The translations under genes and the position numbers were made by a program. Source: an uncultured Collinsella sp. (GTDB lineage Bacteria > Actinomycetota > Coriobacteriia > Coriobacteriales > Coriobacteriaceae). From it: a stretch of 64,000 nucleotides of DNA. Of this stretch, positions 62,183 through 64,000 are shown piece after piece. The first letter of the stretch is position 1. Every line of letters starts with the position of its first letter. The stretch is from NCBI GenBank assembly GCA_900767675.1, contig CAAFZX010000006.1, forward strand, positions 1-64,000. The letters run 5' to 3'. The notes under the pieces are model-generated. The model was not told the DNA's origin. It searched no databases and saw nothing but the letters and a program-made list of their open reading frames with translations.

Positions 62183-63922
62183 TCAACCTCTTGTCGTCAG
62201 GCACTCGTCGATAAGGTCGCCAAACTCGGCGTCGTCAACTCGCGCGAACTCCGTCTCCTCGGCCTTGATTATACCAAAATACCAGCTCACGTCCTCATCA
62301 CCGCTCTGTGGGTCTATGAACTTGATAGCGTTTCCCGTCTTTTCCGCAACGAAAACGTGTCGTCCGCTCTTGCCGCAAAGCGCGCGGTCCCAGGAAACGG
62401 AGACCTCGGCCCTCGCGTCCCCGTTTACCGCAAGGAGGAATGACGTTATTTCTTTCTCCGGCTTATCGCCACCACGTTTCCAAGTGGCCCCCGGAAACAC
62501 CTTTTTGTACGACTCGGCGCGCGCGAAGGGGTCATATGCCGATATTTTCCCCCATTTGTTCATCTTGACCGGCTTCGCAACGACGTCGAGCCCGCGCCGT
62601 CTCGCCTCATACGTCGGAACGCACCTTTGGCAGTTGTACGAGTACCTGCCGTCTTTGTCCTTCTTTGTCTTGAAGTTCGGGTTGACCTTGGCGAGGTCGG
62701 AGCCCGCGGAATGCTCGCCCTTGATCTCCTTGAAAACGCGCCGGCCGTTGACAATGGGCGTCGAACCGGGCGCAAGCGCCGCGTCGAGCGCCTTCTGCTG
62801 GTCGCCGGCGCTCATCTTGCGGAACGAGCCGGACGGTATGCCGTAGTCCTCGAGCTGGCGCGAGACCCGCTTTCGCGCCTCGGTCTTGGATACGCCCGCT
62901 ACATCCAGCTTGCGCTTAGTGCCGGGCATGTCCATGAACTCTGAGATGGTGCGGTTCGCGGGCTTGGTGCCGTTGACGGCGGGCTTGCCAGCCTTCCATT
63001 CCTCGTAGGTCATGCCCTCGGGCAGGCGGCTGAACCGCTCGCCGTCGAGCACGTCGAGTCCGTCGCAGCACGCCACCAGCGTGCACCGGCAGTTCGCGGT
63101 CTGGGCATACGGCGCCTCGGGGTCGCCCGGGTAGCGGCACCCGTTGCTGAACTTCTCGCCGACCTCGACCTTCTCGCGGTCAATCTCCCTGTGGCTCGAG
63201 CGCGTACGCAGGTCGAGCGTCGCCACCCATTCCTGCTGCACCTTGATACCGAGCCCCTTGGCCCTCTTGTAGCTGTCGACACGTCCGGCGTTCTCCGCCG
63301 CCGTCGTCGAGGTGCGCGCCAGACGCACCGCCGCCGCGCGGTTCGCCCCCGTCACGTCCTGCATGCGCTTGGCTATCTTCGGTATCGACTCGCCGAGCAG
63401 CAGACCCTGCGTGATCTGGTTGGCGATGAGCCGGCGGTTCCACGCCACGTCCTTGACGACATTGACGGACGGCTTTGGCAGGTAGCTGTCGTGGTCGGTG
63501 AGCAGCCTCTGAACGGTCGAGGCGTCCTGCAGTGCGTAGGCCGTGTCAACGCCAACGGCGCTCTCGACCTGCCACGTGCCGTAGTTGTAGTTCTCGGCGT
63601 AGACCTCGGGCAGCCTGCCCTCGATGGCGGCGGCCGCGACGACGTTCGCGTGCGTCATTGCCTCGGCGCACTGCTTGAGCACGATTCGGTAGCGCCTGCC
63701 CGCCGCGATCTTCCCGCTTCGCCAAGACCTGTATTGCGCCTTGGTGATCTCGCCGGCCTCGAGCCGCTCGCGCATCTTCTCGTCGTCGGCCTCGAACTGC
63801 GCCAGATAGCGCTTGAGGTTGGCGTAGGCCGTCTTGCTCGCCTCGCCGTACACTCCCGCCACCTCGCGCTCGAACGCCCGAATCTCGGCGTCTGAGAACT
63901 CGTGAGCGCTATCCTTCGCCAT
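62183..63922 (-). CDS. MuF head morphogenesis protein fused to papain-fold toxin domain
   Basis: 579 residues. Residues ~1-290 are a phage minor head protein (SPP1 gp7/MuF type): WVATLDLRTRSSHREIDR near 232-249 and CRYPGDPEAPYAQTANCRC near 262-280. A linker (about 300-410) leads to a C-terminal domain with NCQRCV (Cys431), GRHVFVAEKTG (His522) and FIDPQSG (Asp537). That Cys-His-Asp order, with YEARRRGLDV after the Cys, matches Tox-PL papain-fold toxins. ATG 63922 has GGAGG upstream; a GTG at 63955 is weaker. The toxin would be injected with phage DNA or released with virions. Catalysis (protease or deamidase) is inferred only. Confidence 0.8.
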   Translation of the reverse strand: MAKDSAHEFSDAEIRAFEREVAGVYGEASKTAYANLKRYLAQFEADDEKMRERLEAGEITKAQYRSWRSGKIAAGRRYRIVLKQCAEAMTHANVVAAAAIEGRLPEVYAENYNYGTWQVESAVGVDTAYALQDASTVQRLLTDHDSYLPKPSVNVVKDVAWNRRLIANQITQGLLLGESIPKIAKRMQDVTGANRAAAVRLARTSTTAAENAGRVDSYKRAKGLGIKVQQEWVATLDLRTRSSHREIDREKVEVGEKFSNGCRYPGDPEAPYAQTANCRCTLVACCDGLDVLDGERFSRLPEGMTYEEWKAGKPAVNGTKPANRTISEFMDMPGTKRKLDVAGVSKTEARKRVSRQLEDYGIPSGSFRKMSAGDQQKALDAALAPGSTPIVNGRRVFKEIKGEHSAGSDLAKVNPNFKTKKDKDGRYSYNCQRCVPTYEARRRGLDVVAKPVKMNKWGKISAYDPFARAESYKKVFPGATWKRGGDKPEKEITSFLLAVNGDARAEVSVSWDRALCGKSGRHVFVAEKTGNAIKFIDPQSGDEDVSWYFGIIKAEETEFARVDDAEFGDLIDECLTTRG

Positions 63923-63970
63923 GCGCCGCCTCCAATCGTCGGCACGTATGGTCACCCGCGCATAACGGAA

Positions 63971-63998
63971 AAGGGCCCCGACCGAAGCCGGGGCCCTT
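63971..63998 (-). terminator. Terminator upstream of the MuF-toxin gene
   Basis: 10-bp perfect stem (63971-63980 with 63989-63998), followed on the minus strand by TTTTCCG. It stands between genes beyond the window (probably portal) and the MuF-toxin gene. Confidence 0.85.
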
Positions 63999-64000
63999 CC

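Larger units (their letters stand above)
48780..64000 (-). mobile_element. Prophage late region (lysis, tail, head), partial
   Basis: A continuous minus-strand set of phage genes from head (right) to lysis (left), ending in a terminator next to thiD. Portal, terminase, integrase and an att site are not in view. Long non-contractile tail genes (tape measure with frameshifted chaperones, major tail protein) make it siphovirus-like. The boundary with the host lies between 48620 and 48780. Confidence 0.9.

Noticed and set aside
1..64000. CRISPR array or rRNA genes
   Set aside because: No regularly spaced direct repeats and no rRNA-like stretch were seen.

Overview
The window is high-GC DNA from a gut-type actinobacterium, most likely of the class Coriobacteriia (Collinsella or a close relative). 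I infer this from protein style, gene content (selenocysteine formate dehydrogenase, short clostridial-type ThiC, four-domain S1) and the frequent GTG/TTG starts; no 16S gene is present to prove it. Bases 1-48.7k are chromosome. About 48.78k to the right edge is the late region of a siphovirus-type prophage, read on the minus strand from tail and lysis genes back to head genes, and it runs off the window.

Left part (0-21 kb) is a selenium/molybdenum block. fdhF (75-2297) is a formate dehydrogenase H type enzyme with an in-frame UGA (Sec140), paired with a four-cluster ferredoxin-like subunit. At 7.3-15.2 kb lies a minus-strand run: two 2-hydroxyacyl-CoA dehydratase/double-cubane family proteins, their activator ATPase, a GT4 glycosyltransferase, selD (itself with an in-frame UGA as Sec17), yedF, a DUF3343 Se/S-carrier-like protein and a cysteine desulfurase-like protein. 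At 15.6-21.1 kb are modABC (with an unusual ModB carrying an extracytoplasmic N-terminal domain), a Mog/MoaB protein and moeA. Together these could supply the Mo-cofactor and selenium that FdhF needs. Between them sit a RelB-like/PIN toxin-antitoxin pair, an orphan AbiEi-like protein framed by two copies of one palindrome, tRNA-Gly and tRNA-Pro, and brnQ.

Middle part (21-48.7 kb) is housekeeping: ClC channel, lipid kinase, RF-like hydrolase, xpt, MFS exporter, metY, a C_GCAxxG_C_C protein, yigZ, RNase P RNA, rpsA, HAD phosphatases, cyuA, rpiB, ndk, argG/argH with a small ORF between them, polA, an M18 aminopeptidase, yaaA, and a TPP-riboswitch-controlled thiC followed by thiD. Several families of intergenic palindromes are spread through it, including four copies of a structured element with a conserved internal loop.

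Right part (48.78-64 kb) is the prophage: small membrane protein, amidase, holin, coiled-coil membrane protein, tail tip proteins, tape measure, a tail-assembly chaperone pair made by -1 frameshifting on a run of seven T, major tail protein, connectors, P22-like coat, scaffold, a gp10-like protein, and a MuF head protein whose C-terminus looks like a papain-fold toxin. A small Imm35-like gene follows it directly. The MuF-toxin/immunity pair is bracketed by two strong terminators and is the most striking system in the window.
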